Source: Smittium mucronatum (taxonomy: Eukaryota; Kickxellomycota; Harpellomycetes; Harpellales; Legeriomycetaceae). Taken from it: DNA of 38,350 bases. The translations under genes and the position numbers were made by a program. Position 1 is the stretch's first letter. Each line of letters opens with the position of its first letter. The notes below the pieces were generated by a model. That model was not told where the DNA came from, made no database searches, and saw only the letters and a program-made list of their open reading frames with translations. Below, in pieces: positions 12,201-23,789 of this stretch. The stretch covers positions 1-38,350 of the forward strand of contig LSSL01007728.1 in NCBI GenBank assembly GCA_001953115.1, read 5' to 3'.

Positions 12201-15200
12201 ATGTAAAGTGTACATACAAGTTAAATAGGAAATTCATCCCAATTATAATTGAAGGGCATAAAATAAGTACTTTCAGCAAATTTTTGCGCATTACGCAAAT
12301 AAATTATCTATAAGTCATTTTTCTGTTGTAGATTCTTAATTTGTAGTTTGGATCGAACCTTTTCTTTTTATATAAGATTATTTAATCTATTTACTAAAAA
12401 TTTGAATAAGCACCCTAAATAGTATGAATATCGAGTCGGCCAATGGATTTTATAGTAAAAAAAAATCTGATCTCAAAAATAATATCCAATATATCCTTTT
12501 AAATAAAATATCTTATAAAAGGTGCGCTTTTTTTTGTGTATAAATGCTGTATATTCAAAAAAAATTATTTTTCAAAAAAAAAAATTGTGTATGAGCGCAG
12601 ATTTTGTGTAAAAAAAACGAATATTTATTTAAAAATACTTTTGTCTGTATCACATTATCATTCAATACATTATAAGATAAAAAAAATCATCCATAAAATA
12701 TTAATATAAATATTAAATTAAATGTGATAGTAGGAAATGCAAAGAATTATATATTGAATTTAAATTCATATACATCTAATTAGAATAAATTAAGTTTTCA
12801 AAATAATAATGTTTCAGCAATAGATCAATATTTTTATAGAATACCACACTAAGATAGATTAAAAATTTCAAAAATAGACGTATAATATGTATCAAAACCT
12901 AAAATTTTTTCGAAAAAATGGATAATTCAAAAACAGAATTGATGCTTAAATTTAGGATTTTCAGAAAAGCTATAATTTTAATATCCTTATAGATCAAAGA
13001 ACAATAAGAATATGAAAAAACTTCAAGTTGATAAAATGACTAATTATTTCAAGAATATACGTTTTAAGATTTTGTGGCAGAGATTAATAAAATATTTGTT
13101 CAATATATGTATCAATATAATCAACAACTGGGTCAAAAATTTATTAACCAAGTAATTAAATTGATAATATCATAAAAAATGAATTTTTGAAACACCCAAA
13201 GTCTTCTGAATGTTCTCACGCTATTTTCATAGATAAGAATGTTGATAATTTACTAACAAACATAAAATACCATAAAATATACGAAATATCTTGATAAAAT
13301 AGAAATTTTATTTTCAGAATCAAAGAAACATTAGAAGATATTTGAAAAGCCACAATTTTGGCAAATTTTTACCATATTCTGCCCATAAATCAGCTCCAAT
13401 CTAATTGTATTATTAATATAAAATTGAATTCAGATATGTATATGATTATTAAAATTAAAATTATTAACCCCTAAGTCTTGCTAAATATATAGGCAATTTA
13501 TATATTTTATTAATAAACAATTTAAAAAATACCAAACAGTTAGGTTTGCCTGGTTTTACAAGTATTTTTTTAGGTAATTAAATTAAGCATTTTTGGTGTG
13601 AAAACCAAGGCTTTATTTATTTTCTAGAATATTAAATACTATTTTAGCGGAATATTAGTGATTTTTTTAGATTATTTTAATAATGAGCATAAAATTTCTC
13701 ATTTTAAATTTAATTAAAAACCATACTTGAAGCATTTTTACTTACCAAAAATAGTTAATTATTAGAAGAAATTAATAATATAAATTATAATAAAATTTAA
13801 TAAACGACATCCAATAAAATAGAATACAATAGAAGTATTTTGATTCTGAAATAGGCTAAATATTAAAGTGTATAACTTATAGTAAATTTATCTATAACGC
13901 TTTGCATAATTAATTTTATCATTGCCTGTATATATTAATCATGCAAGTAATATTTATGCCCATAAAAATGCCTTCACCCTTATCTATTTATTTTTTAATT
14001 TTGAATATCTGGACATATTACTGCAAATTTTGGTATTTTACTTGCCATTTTAACATTTGTATTTATTATGCATGTTTTTATTCTTTTAATTTTAACTAGA
14101 GACTATACGGCTAACCCTTTATTTATCGGTTTCCAATTTTAGGGCATATTTTTTCCCTATCGTTTATAAACCTTAATTTTAGCAGAAGCCGATAAAATTA
14201 ACACAGCTAAATTTCTTAATTTTGATTTCAATTTCTTTATCCAAATCTGATAATTAATAACCAATTAATAATTTTTTTAATTTTTTTTTGATAATTGGAT
14301 GTTTTTTTTCCATAAAAGTATTGGATATCTTTAAAAAAAATTTCTTATAATTTTTTTTAAGTGACTTTTTCTTATATTATCCAAAAATCGTACTTTAATT
14401 TTTTAATTGAGACTAAGCGAAAATTAGTTTATATATATCCATATTTATTATAAGTATAAAAAAATATTATAAAATTCATAAATAAAATATAATTTTATAA
14501 TCTAGATTTCATGTTATAGTCAAAATTGTAAAGTACAAAAAAAAATTATCAAAGCGGATTTTAATAAAAAAATTAACCATTAAAACCTATTCTGATTCAT
14601 GATAACAACTATAGACATATATTTTCAGTTTAATCTGCCTATTTACACTAATAATTATAAATATAAATCGGATTACAAACTATTGATTTTGATATCAGTT
14701 ATTGATTTTAAATTCTAACGTTTGAAAAATTATAAATATACCATCTCTACCGCGGCTATTATTATAGAATATAAAATTTAAATACTCAACCACGATCCCA
14801 GTCTCAATTCTTAAGCTATACTTGTGATTAAATTTTTCAATTGGAGCTCTGATGAATAATTCTTAGATCTTAATAGGGAATAAATTAACAATAAATACCC
14901 CAAAATATCGACTTAATCCCATATTATCTAATTAAATTTATCGATATAGACTCAAAATCTCATTTCTAAATTCTCAAAAAAAATTCTTATTTTCAATTGC
15001 AGCCACAAATCCCCAATATAGACTCTACTTTTTGATCCTTATATTTTTAACTGTGATTATTATCATCAAGATTAAGCTATTATTTGTGAATCTAACTCCT
15101 AAAAAAGACTCCCAACTTCTAATCAAGTTTTATAAAAATATTATGACACCAGAAAAGATCCGATTTTAATTATAATCTCAAAATTCTAATTCTGAATTTA

Positions 15201-15258
15201 CGATGAAATACACCTTTTCTAAACCGATTTATTAATTATTATAGCTAAGAAGTTAGTA
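9201..15258. other. AT desert, no gene seen
   Basis: About six kilobases of very AT-rich DNA with short A and T runs. The longest open stretches (for example 9507-9689) encode almost only F, L, N, K and I, as base composition alone would give. No splice-consistent gene, RNA gene or long repeat was recognised. Confidence 0.55.
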
Positions 15259-15261
15259 TAA

Positions 15262-16506
15262 TATTATATAAATAGTAAGGTAAAAAAATATTTGCTTATT
15301 AAATATATTTTCTCTGAAATTTTCTTTTATTTAAATAATATTAGATGAAAAAATAAAAATAATGGTACTTCTAGAAATTGTAAAAGAATTATAAAAACTC
15401 GAGACATTAGTACTGGTGTTTTACATTATCACATCCAATTGATACATTAAACTGATTATCTTAAAAAACTATCGAAAATTTTAGTATTGATGAAAACAGT
15501 AATTCTAAAGCCTAAAAAAAGCCTTAAAAACAAAGTAGCTGGTTTTTTAGAAAGCGATTATTTCGATCTATCCGATATTTCATATCTTCTTTTTGCAAAA
15601 GACAGTCTTGCCTTTAATAAAATACGCTATTAGTTGGATATCCTAAGTTCTATGGCAATAAATTGCTACAAAAACACCGCAAAGTCTCACAAAATTGTAA
15701 ATTTTTATTTAGAAATTTCTGCGATTTAAAAAAAATATATTCTGAAAAAACGCAATCCCTGAAAGTTATCTGTGAATTTTTTAGTTTATCATCTGATAGA
15801 TGGAATTTATTTAAATCCCGAAAATATTTTTACATATTTCTACACTCAATATACAACTTATAGATTTTTGGACTGGCACGATCACATGTAATAATGCCCT
15901 CAGATAAACCATTTATTATTATGGAAAAAATATAAAAATTCAAATTTTCTTTTTCTGAAATTGTCTTTTTTACGACTATAGATAATTGTGCAAATTTTAA
16001 AGCCTATTCTTGTATTAATTCCATCCACCAGCTATGATTTTCACGGTCATAAACTTAAAGGTTGTCAAAACTATTTTCATTAAAGTAACTTGATATCAGA
16101 AAAATTAAAAACATTAATTATAAATGAAAATTTATAAATAGTAGCCGTAATGCACAATTACTAATTTAAATAGTTCAGAAGAAGAAAATTTAAGAGAAAA
16201 TATACATAAAGAATCTATTTGTGACAAAACGACTTGGAAATTTTTTAAATATCATTGAAAAAGTTGAAGAGGCCCAGATTGTATACTATTTATAAGACGA
16301 GTATTTTTTTTAAGCAAAACTTATTAAGAGTTAACTAAAACCGACCACCAAATATTTTATAATGGTTTTATTCTCTTCAAAAACTGATAAATCTAACACG
16401 ATGCAAAACACCCTCTTTTTATACCTTTTTTCTGATAACTCTTCGATACTATGAGCACAATAGTTTGTGTAACTTTAAATCCCCCAATTCCTACTGCAGG
16501 CTAGAA
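15262..16506 (+). pseudogene. Fossil coding frame, family unknown
   Basis: One frame (codons starting at 15262, 15265 and so on) runs for about 415 codons with 17 internal stops, fewer than half of what this composition predicts. In its first 291 codons there are only nine (TGA 15346, TAA 15448, TAG 15631, TAA 15727, TGA 15760, TAA 15889, TAA 15892, TAG 15979, TAA 16081). Every one could arise from CAA, CAG, CGA or TGG by a single C-to-T or G-to-A change. The residues look like protein rather than AT filler, for example KVAGFLESDYFDLSDISYLL (from 15532), HLIDGIYLNPENIF (from 15790) and KLINLTRCKTPSF (from 16381). I do not recognise the family; a worn transposon protein is the likely source. 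The neighbouring frame is also fairly open at 15621-15863, which weakens the frame choice. Confidence 0.4.
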
Positions 16507-16692
16507 TAATGATGCGTTATCTATTTAATTTTGATCCACTAAACATTAAAGCTCTTGATTTTACTTAATTCTGCATCTTATCTTTCAATCTGTTTCCGTT
16601 GATAACTCTTCTATCAAATTAACGTGCAGTATGTAGATTATCTGAGCCTGAAAATTATCTTTTAGCAGACTGAACATCTTCCAATAATAATT

Positions 16693-16735
16693 CAATATAA
16701 TAATATAATAATATAAGAATATAATAATATGATAA
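16693..16735. repeat. Imperfect ATAAT-type simple repeat
   Basis: Low-complexity tract of repeated ATAAT and AATAT units with a few interruptions. Confidence 0.7.
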
Positions 16736-17052
16736 TAAGCTAATATGATAAATAAAACTAAAATAAAGCAACCTAATGCTCAATTGTAAAACCCGTTGGG
16801 AAAAATTCATTGAGTGTAGTTTGTTTATTTATCTTACGATGGTATAAAAATTATATATTTAAACTCACAATTATGTGAAAATTTTCAGGATATATTCTTA
16901 TAATTTCTATATTTTGCAAAAAAAATGCACGAAGAGCAAAAAATAGAGGTTGTACTACTGACTAACACCCAAAATAGATGGAATTGAATGCTTTCGATGA
17001 TATATAGGTTTTAAGAAATTCTTTTACCATTTTCTAAGGCTCATATAGATTT

Positions 17053-17076
17053 AAAATTAAAATTAAAATTAAAATT
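17053..17076. repeat. Simple repeat (AAAATT)4
   Basis: Four exact AAAATT units immediately upstream of the second fossil frame. Confidence 0.9.
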
Positions 17077-17102
17077 TATTAAATCTAAATTTTATCTGAT
17101 AA

Positions 17103-17627
17103 AAAAATTTATATGCACTACATCTAATAAAAGTTTATATCCATGAATTATGTAAAGATTCAGTAGATTTGTATATTGATAATGCTAAAACTAATTTAAT
17201 CTTTAACGGGCATAAAAAAAGCTCCAATATGTGAATAACACCTTCAGAACCTTTGCTGGAAAAGCTAGATATTATTAGATTTGTAAACTCAGATGTTTAC
17301 CACCTCCTTAAAGATCCATAATTCTTAAACAACTAAAATAGCTATGGGCTAATTGGTAAAAATTCATTGACAAAGATAAAAAAAGAAATATCACTATTAT
17401 TGTAAAAATCCAAATGTATAGCAGGTGTGCAGAATTCATTTGTAATTGGCTATTATGTTTTAGAATCTGAATATTCTATAAAATCAGTTAGGAAATACTC
17501 TGAATTAAATTTAAAAAAGCGTTTAAAAACTACTTTTGATTCCATATCAGCCTTGAAGAGAATAAGTTTGGCTAATATAAATAGCTCCAAAGAGCTAAAT
17601 TATGTAATAAAGAATAAAAGTTCATAA
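17103..17627 (+). pseudogene. Second fossil coding frame, family unknown
   Basis: A single frame from 17103 to the TAA at 17625-17627 covers 175 codons with four internal stops (TGA 17232, TAA 17319, TAA 17334, TAA 17403) where about fifteen are expected. Segments read like protein: DSVDLYIDNAKTNLIFNGHK (from 17157), SEPLLEKLDIIRFVNSDVYH (from 17244), and from about 17427 a 66-codon open stretch including NSFVIGYYVLESEYS and FDSISALKRISLANINSS. All four stops are explainable by one C-to-T or G-to-A change. LYIDN recalls the RNase H region of retrotransposons, but one short motif does not prove it. It may belong to the same dead element as 15262-16506, which lies upstream on the same strand. 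Confidence 0.35.
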
Positions 17628-17818
17628 TTTATAGATGCAATTATCATGGTTAAGGGGCTAAAGAAGTTTAAAATATCTTGAATTCTAAAAAACCTACTAG
17701 CATATATCCTATAAGGGCTTTCTCATAAGCAGGAAACTTTTTTAGAAAATTAGGCCAAAATTCAAGTGATGAAAATATAATGAGTTAATTTTTTCTAAAA
17801 GCACATTTCAATAATAAA

Positions 17819-17885
17819 AATAATCATAATAAAAAAGTTTATTATTATTTTTATTATTATTATTATTATATTTATATTTTATTAT
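17819..17885. repeat. ATT/AAT-rich low-complexity tract
   Basis: Imperfect AAT units followed by TTATTATTATT units. The two halves are partly complementary, so the tract could fold on itself. Confidence 0.7.
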
Positions 17886-18140
17886 TTTACTATTTTAGTT
17901 TTCTGATGTTATAATAAATTATATAGAAAATAAATTTATTCAATAAAATAAAAAAAACATATATTAACTTATCAAAATCCAAAATAAAGTTTTTTAATTT
18001 ATTTTTATAGATCGAAATGAATACAATATAACACTAAAAATGAGGAAATAGAGTTTTCAGTTAAAAATAGCTTCCGCAAAATATTATTTTTTATCGCTGG
18101 GGATAACTGGTGTGGTTACATTATCAAAATAAAATTAGTA

Positions 18141-18390
18141 CACCTTTTATAACGCGATTTCGAAAAAAGTGGGACCAAATCAAAAAAAAGTGAATGCAAT
18201 TTGAAAAAAGTGAAAGCAAATGAAAAATAAGTATAAATGGATTCGAAATAAATGAATGAAAATTGACCGTAGTGCATCCAATTAAAGAAAAATTCAAATT
18301 AAATTCGAAATAGAGCGACCGATTACGAAAAAAGTAAGCTTGAATCTGAAGAAATTGAGCCCAAATTGGAAAAATTGAAAATTACACGGG
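18141..18390 (+). repeat. Left terminal inverted repeat of the 18141-19681 element
   Basis: Arm of about 250 bp matching the reverse complement of 19432-19681. The open minus-strand stretch at 18294-18479 falls mostly inside this arm and is a by-product of its composition, not a gene. Confidence 0.8.
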
Positions 18391-19431
18391 GTTAAATACA
18401 GCATTTGGACAAAATGATAGAAAATTAGACATAATGACGAATAATCCGCAAATATATAAACTAAATAGAAAATAATCATTTTTCCCGCCTAATTACACCC
18501 ACAAATGTAGTTAAAAATCAGCGGAAATCTGTCCATTTAAATCAACGGCTAACATTCTTATTAAAATCCCATTCTCCAGATTTAAAAATGAATAGAATTT
18601 TTTTTTCATAGTATGAAAACTTATATGCTAATAATATTGAATCATAATCAAGCTTATTCAAATCAAATCATTTTTTGTTAATAATATGATATTTATTTAT
18701 ACCAAAAAAATTTTGGATGTTGTTTTTCAATATTAAAAAGCTCCACTTATGGATTCAATTTAATATTAATAAAAAATATAATTCTTATTTTTATACTTGC
18801 CTTTAAGATTCTGGATAAAAATTATTCATATAGATGTCGTAATAGAGGTTATTTTTTCATACAATTAGCTAAAAAAATAAAATATTTGGGGGCCATATAG
18901 CCTCCATTTTTTTTTATCCTATTTTTATTAGTTTCTTAGAAACTTCAATCCAGTGCTTCAAATGCTCTGATTTACTAAATTTACAAAAATATGTTTTTTG
19001 GTTTCGAAAATTAAGCCATCAAAAAGATGATTTTTAAGCTGAAATTAAATACGGCAATGATATTGTTCATGATAATGGCATAAAAAAATCCACCGAGGAT
19101 GAAGGAGTTAAATAAAATAAAACTTTTGTTTGATTTCTGGACCTTTTTCTGACCCAATTAGGTGATTAATCTCAAAAAAAATAAACACAGTATGGTAAAA
19201 ATAAATTTGGCCAATACTTTTTTATTTTTTTTTGCGGATTTTTTAATAAATTGTCGGGTGAAAATGGCTGGTGAAAATTAAATTTATCATTTTTTTTCGA
19301 GGATTCGGACTTTTCAACATTTCATCTTTTTTTTCGAGATTCTGATTTATTATTAACGCCAACTAATTCTATGGTATTCTTGGTTTTAAGTTTATGGATA
19401 TTTTAGGAGAATGGAGTAACACAGCTAAATA

Positions 19432-19681
19432 TATTTAATTATTTTAATTTTTCCAAATTTAGATTTACCTTCTTCGGATTCAAACTTACTCTTTTTTTAA
19501 TTGTTCCCTCTATTTCGAATTTAACTTGGCCTTTTCTTTAATTGGATGCATCACTACCAATTTGCATTCACTTATAACGAATTCATTTTTATTATTTTTC
19601 ATTTTCTTTCACTTTTTCCAAATTGAATTTACTTTTTTTTTATTTGGTCCCACTTTTTTCGAAATTGCATTATAAAAGGCG
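19432..19681 (-). repeat. Right terminal inverted repeat of the 18141-19681 element
   Basis: Partner of the left arm in opposite orientation. The similarity fades inward of about 19432. Confidence 0.8.
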
Positions 19682-19683
19682 TA

Positions 19684-21688
19684 TTTATCATTTTTGTAGG
19701 TAAGAAATTTTAGTGATATTAAAAAGCATATGTTTACCAAAGAAAACATTTTTGTAAATAAAATCTGATAATAGATTAATGCGGTAGCTTTAAATACTTT
19801 TAATCGCGGAAATAATAAAGTGAAGCTCTAATAAATGTATCGGATCAGAAATTTTAATTTTATAGTGCTAAAAGTGGGTTTTACGTCTGATTATTGTTGA
19901 GGGGTTGTCCTAGATAATTAGTGTGAAACATTAATTGACATGAAATTGAAATTTATATACATATCTTTAATATATAATAAGCACGTTCATTTGAATTTTA
20001 AGGATAAAATTTTAAAAAAAATGGTGAGAGTCAGTAAATTATCGAAGCAGAATATACTGAAATAAGAGAGTGGTTGAAAATTAAAAATATTTCTTTTGGG
20101 AACGGTGAAGTTCTCGAATTTTTAATCCAAAAATCTTTAATATTATGTTAGAAGCGTGATCAGAATAAATTTGAGACGTTTTTCGAGAACATTAATCAAG
20201 AGTATTTTATTTATTTTTTTCAGTTAGTTAATTTTTTAGAATTACTGTGGATCCTTTTTGGAGATATCAAGTAAAAATTATGGTTTTAAATATACATATA
20301 TCGTGTATTGTTGTATATCATCTCAGCATTTATTGCTGATAACTCCCTAAATATGGTTATTGGGTTATTATGTCGTATATTTAGGGAAATGATATTTCCA
20401 GCGGATTAATTTGAAAAAAAATATAAACATTGTAGCATTTAGTTTTCTATAAAAATAAATCTTGCATAATTAAATATATACTAAAATTTTTACGCTATTT
20501 TTCACAAATAAAACTTCAGAATTAAAAAGGATAAAAAAATAAGTGTTAGTGAATCAAGTAACTTATTAAATTTCTTTCTACAAATAATAACCCAAGCTTT
20601 ATTTATTATTAGTGTCATTTAATAACAAAAAATAACCACTTTTTTATCCATTTTAGCAAATAATAGCATTTATTTCCATAATTTTTTTTTTACTGCCAAT
20701 AGAATAGGAAAGAAAACCAAAATTCCGGTAAAAAAAATCACAAAAAATATTTTTTCTATGAGATTTTTGCCACATGTTAAATTTCCGTCAAATTTTTTTT
20801 TCAGATTTCGATAAATAACAACCCTAGTCAGTTTATCTAATAGCCATTTATTTCTGACCTTATCTTCTTAAGTTTTAAAAAAGGTCCATTTTATTTAGTT
20901 TTTTTTAAAATTTTTATAAGAAATGATATTAGAATAAATAATTTATGTCTTTAAAAAATTAAAATAAAACAAGATTTAATTTATGGTAAAATATGATTAA
21001 TGGATTTTAATATCGCAGAATATCTACTAAAGAATAAAAAAAATAAAAATTAGGGTTTTAAATATACCACTCTAGTTCCTGATAAATAATTTCGAAGCCA
21101 TCACTATATCTATTTTCAACGAATAAATATAATTATTTTCAGTGAAACTTGAACAAAAAATTTAAAAAATAAATTTCTTGATATTTATTTTATTTGAATT
21201 ACGCATACATTAATCCATTTTTAACGGTTTTTACAAGTAAAGTTGATGTGATTTAGCATCAATAGTTTTGGAAAACCTATGACTTTATCTAATATCATTT
21301 TTCTATGTTTAATATTTGTCTTTGAATATTCTTTTAAAGTTTTCGAAGTAGTTATTCTTTGAGATTATAAAAAACTATAGTTTTCACCTCAATTTGTATT
21401 TTTAAAGAGAAATTTTTTATATAATGTATCCTATATCTTAAAATATTAAAAAACAAAATTTCAGAAACAAATTTCTTATTTAAAGTATAAAAAGCTTTTT
21501 TTTTTGGAGACTAAGTATATCATGGAATTTTTTTTTTATAGTTTTCTTTTCAATTTTTCCCTCCTTATTCATTGGATTAAGCAATTTTCTTTGAATAAAA
21601 TTTATAAAAGCTCAATCTTACCACTTTTTTTTAAATACTCAATCTGATTTCTGTAATCCTTTTACAGAATCACTTCTAGGGATTCTCA
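19684..21688. other. AT desert, no gene seen
   Basis: Apart from the hairpin cluster at 20323-20399 no gene, RNA gene or long repeat was recognised; stops are dense in all frames. Confidence 0.5.
20323..20399. repeat. Cluster of three adjacent perfect hairpins
   Basis: Three perfect stems follow each other in 77 bp: TCAGCA/TGCTGA (20323-20339), TCCCTAAATAT/ATATTTAGGGA (20344-20354 with 20377-20387), and GGAAAT/ATTTCC (20385-20399), the last overlapping the end of the second. The second is 11 bp over a 22-base loop. Such stems could mark an RNA, a transposon end or a replication-related palindrome. Nothing nearby decides between these. Confidence 0.5.
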
Positions 21689-21710
21689 GACCCCCACCCC
21701 CTACCCTCAG
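21689..21710 (-). other. Isolated C-rich tract (G-rich on the minus strand)
   Basis: C5-A-C5-TA-C3 occurs at 21691-21706, flanked by AT-rich DNA. The minus strand reads GGGTAGGGGGTGGGGG, three G-runs that could support a weak, two-layer quadruplex. No gene is nearby. Confidence 0.6.
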
Positions 21711-23789
21711 TTTACTAAACTCATTATTCGGAGGCTTTAGAAACAAACAGATAAGATAAACAACAATTTTTTTGAGTTTTACTTACTGAATAGAGATGGG
21801 TTTCCTGTATATTCAGCAAATCCAGATGATAAAGCAATTTAACTCCCTAATAACAACTTAAACTTGGTATCTAAGTTAAAATAATTCAACTTTGAAAAAG
21901 TTTAAATATTTTTTTCAAAGTTATTATGTTAAAATATTTTTATATTCGATCAATATTCAAAAATATACCACTGCAATGATTCTATTTTTAAGCATTGATT
22001 ATCTATTTCATCTCCAGTTTTTTTGTAGTGATTTTTTTGCGTTTGCTTATTTCCATAAAAACTTAATAAATTACCGCTGGAATTTAAATTTTTTTGATTA
22101 TTTTTGATTATTTTTGGTTTATTTCTAAAATGTTTAGGTTCGATATGTTAACCTTTTTTTAGCTATTTATTTTAAAAAAAATCAACTTATTAAAATTGTA
22201 GCATGAAGGTTTCTGTAAATTTAGAGCATATCTTAATTTATTTCTCCGCTCCATCCTCAACAAAATCAATTTATTTCAGGTTAAAGCACTAAATTGCTTA
22301 TATTCGATTCTAGATATGCTTTTAGTTATAGATACCTTTCACTATCGGTATTCATTTCATTTAAAAAGCTTTAAATCATTTAGCTATTCCTCTGTAAAGT
22401 ATTTGAATTGTTGGAGAAATTTCCAAAAAGCGAAAAAAACTTGAATTTTTTTAACTGGATCAACATTATATTATATAAAGCATATAAGTATTATATAGGC
22501 TAATATAATATTCCAAATTTTATTTAGGAATCGCGATTTAAAAGATTATAAATAATAAAAAACAAAATTAAGGATAATTTTCACTGATAATTTTTCACAT
22601 AGAAAAAAATAATAAAAAAACACATAAAAAAATGGCATTCAAAATTTAAATGCTTTTCCAATAAAAAAAAAATTAAAATATTCCAGAATAGATCTTGAAT
22701 TTATTGGGTAACATTCTGGGTTTTGTAAAAGAAATGGTGCAAATATCTTGGATTTATCTAAAGGGTTTAAGAAAGTTGCAATGTTTCTATTTAGTATTAC
22801 CTAGTTCTTGGGAACTTTTAAAAGTACTTGTATTTATTCTTATCAATATCTATTAATATAAGTTTATTCCAATCGTTGAATATACTGGATTAATCAAAAT
22901 ATATGAGAACAACCAAAGATTTTTGTTTTCGAATGATAGAAATTCTCCATATGTTTTAAATAAGGCATAAAAAGGTAATTGTACAAAAGTGATACACTAA
23001 AACTGTCTGAATTGAGAAGATGGTTGATAGTTCATAGTTTATCAGTCTTAGTATTCATGTGGTAAAGAAATATTTTGAATGATTATAAGGTTTTTGGTTT
23101 ATTATTGTGTAAGGTGATTACAGGTAGAAGTCAAAAATTTCATAATGTTAAAAGGAATAATATTTAGATCGAGAGTTATTTAGGTCAAAAGTTTAAAAAA
23201 AGGGTTGAAATGCGAAAATTTGATAAGCGAAATAATAAATCGAACCATAATTCATCGTATTTTGAGCATTTGGGTAAATGAAGACTCACTTATAAAAACT
23301 CTGCGAGTTAACCAGGCCACCTAAATAAGTTTTTTATCATTACTGCATTAGATCTACAAGAAGCTTGATGCAAATTTTATATTTTAAGCCTATCATTGAA
23401 ACCATAATCTACATGTTTAACATTTTCGTGATGGGAGGGTGAAAAATATTTTTACTGGAGTTCAGAATAATTAAATTAAATAGATTTCAATCTCATCTCT
23501 TTTTATTACAGTATCAGAATATCCTACCTATCCATTCCTCCAATCGCTAAACTAAATCAATGTAAATTCATGATTAAAAACCATGTAAAATATTCAAACT
23601 GAATTTATTCGAAGGGTCCATTAATCCGAAACTTTAAATCGTAAAAAATCAAGTGAAAATTAAGAAAACTCATGTGATATAATGATAGGACACTCACTAT
23701 TTATTTCAGACCAATAATTATTATGAATAAGCGAAAAAAATATGCCTGCCTGTAATATGTCATTATAAAACTGAAATTGCTCCTAATAG
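21711..23789. other. AT-rich DNA without a recognised gene
   Basis: From about 22700 onward the sequence becomes somewhat less AT-rich, as if approaching the gene island. I could not assemble a spliced gene from it. The plus-strand open stretch 21892-22107 is F/Y/L/I-rich, as expected of composition alone. Confidence 0.45.

Larger units (their letters stand above)
18141..19681. mobile_element. TIR transposon-like element, TA-flanked, about 1.54 kb
   Basis: The left arm (18141 to about 18390) and right arm (about 19432 to 19681) are reverse complements at roughly four-fifths identity. The left end begins CACCTTTTATAACGCGATTT; the right end, read inward on the other strand, begins CGCCTTTTATAATGCAATTT. 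Both continue with CGAAAAAAGTGGGACCAAAT, and later share GCATCCAATTAAAGAAAA and TTAAATTCGAAATAGAG. TA flanks both ends (18139-18140 and 19682-19683), as a TA target duplication would. The arms hold short sub-repeats ending AAAAAAGTG, spaced 20-21 bp (ends at 18171, 18192 and 18212). Family knowledge: TA duplication points to the Tc1/mariner/pogo superfamily. The 1-kb core shows no intact transposase frame, so this is a dead or non-autonomous copy. Many differences between arms are transitions. Confidence 0.75.

Noticed and set aside
15532..15600. Copia RNase H-like reading of GFLESDY
   Set aside because: Resemblance to the DSDYAGD motif is loose, key residues differ and the expected downstream motif would be 1.5 kb away.
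15663..15863. 66-codon plus-strand open stretch overlapping the fossil frame
   Set aside because: It starts at TTG and lies in a different frame from the longer low-stop frame 15262-16506. I kept the longer frame, though this overlap lowers confidence in it.
16820..17012. hAT-transposase-like motif (LLTNTQNRWN, then ML)
   Set aside because: RWN followed by ML recalls the hAT core, but it is one short motif between stops, in another frame from both fossil segments. Not enough to name the family.
18294..18479. Minus-strand open stretch
   Set aside because: It overlaps the left inverted repeat of the TA-flanked element and has F/Y/I/L-rich filler content.
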